Source: Epinephelus fuscoguttatus (taxonomy: Eukaryota > Chordata > Actinopteri > Perciformes > Serranidae). From it: 64,000 nt of DNA. The stretch spans positions 29,769,449 through 29,833,448 of the forward strand of contig NC_064773.1 in the NCBI RefSeq assembly GCF_011397635.1. The letters run 5' to 3'. Every line of letters starts with the position of its first letter. Positions within the stretch are counted from its first letter, which is position 1. A program made the position numbers and the translations under genes. The notes below the pieces were generated by a model, which was given only the letters and a program-made list of their open reading frames with translations, did no database searches and was not told the origin of the DNA. Shown here one piece after another: positions 63,605 through 64,000 of the stretch.

Positions 63605-64000
63605 AGGGATGCGCCGAATATTCAGTAACCGAATATATTCGGCCGAATATTGCAAAAAAACACATATTCGGTATTCGGTGGAATAAGTTAAAAGCAAGGC
63701 CGAATAATAGCGGTGTGTTTTGATAACGCAATCAAACGGCGTGCTGTGACGCGCGGAGTAAAATGTCGGCAGTGTGGCGATCCATCCCTCACTGCACTCG
63801 CATTTGCGACTAAAAATAGTTTTGAGCGAGCAAAATAGGCTTAAATCATTCAGCACGCTGTGCGAGCAGCCTACAGATTTCAACCAGCAGCAGAAATGAA
63901 AGGCAAATCCCACTGATAGTGGGTTGAACGGGGGTCACAGACACAGACAGTAATGTATTCCTGTCAAATACGGCCATTGGCTTACCGGCGACGGATAAGT
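63605..64000. mobile_element. hAT-like element, cut by the window edge
   Basis: It begins tagggatgcgccgaatattc with repeated ccgaatat/attcgg blocks, the style of a widespread fish hAT family. The CpG-rich body (gacgcgcggagtaaaatgtc) follows. No transposase was recognised before the edge. Confidence 0.6.

Noticed and set aside
1..64000. CRISPR arrays, operons, phage or bacterial mobile islands
   Set aside because: No spaced direct repeats, no ribosome-binding-site-led gene clusters; the DNA is plainly vertebrate.

Overview
The window is vertebrate nuclear DNA, most likely from a percomorph teleost. The evidence is multi-exon genes with GT-AG introns, AT-rich non-coding DNA with vertebrate microsatellites, a tRNA-derived SINE, and fish-type transposons throughout (Tc1, hAT, PIF/Harbinger, Penelope, gypsy, and LINEs of the CR1/L2/Rex1 group). 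There is no bacterial, phage or CRISPR content.

Only two host genes can be supported. The first is a six-exon RIC3-family gene, best called ccdc107, on the + strand. It runs from a start codon at 14021 to a stop at 31718, and the exons join in frame into about 340 codons. The protein has two membrane segments, a short coiled coil and a very acidic tail. The second is coding exon 1 of a Kv3 (Shaw) potassium channel, most like kcnc2, at 51027-51581. It encodes the complete T1 tetramerisation domain and ends at a GT donor. The rest of the window lies inside its first coding intron, and the membrane-spanning exons lie beyond the right edge.

Layout. 1-13.8 kb: transposon debris, comprising a LINE split by an 837-bp TIR element, gypsy pieces, two imperfect tandem duplications, a Harbinger MITE carrying a SANT-like fragment, and a small hAT MITE. 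13.8-31.7 kb: ccdc107. Its 10.7-kb first intron holds a second Harbinger MITE (MADF-like fragment), an intact Tc1-type transposon nested in an older MITE, and a 2.2-kb nested palindrome split by a solo LTR. Intron 4 holds a Penelope fragment with a GIY-YIG remnant and a hAT derivative with a BED finger. 31.7-50.4 kb: intergenic, with a 33-bp-unit minisatellite, a SINE and several degraded repeats. 50.4-64 kb: kcnc2 leader, exon 1 and part of intron 1. The intron contains a compact MITE, a hAT with 8-bp target duplication, a C-rich tract, a near-perfect 41-bp hairpin, and a hAT that runs off the right edge.

The best leads for something new are: the palindrome-within-palindrome element at 21.9-24.05 kb; the Tc1 transposase with DD38E spacing whose 271-bp inverted repeats overlap its own coding end; the hairpin at 63286-63370; and the upstream ORFs before kcnc2. 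The two genes have no visible functional link. All calls come from reading the sequence; no database search was run.
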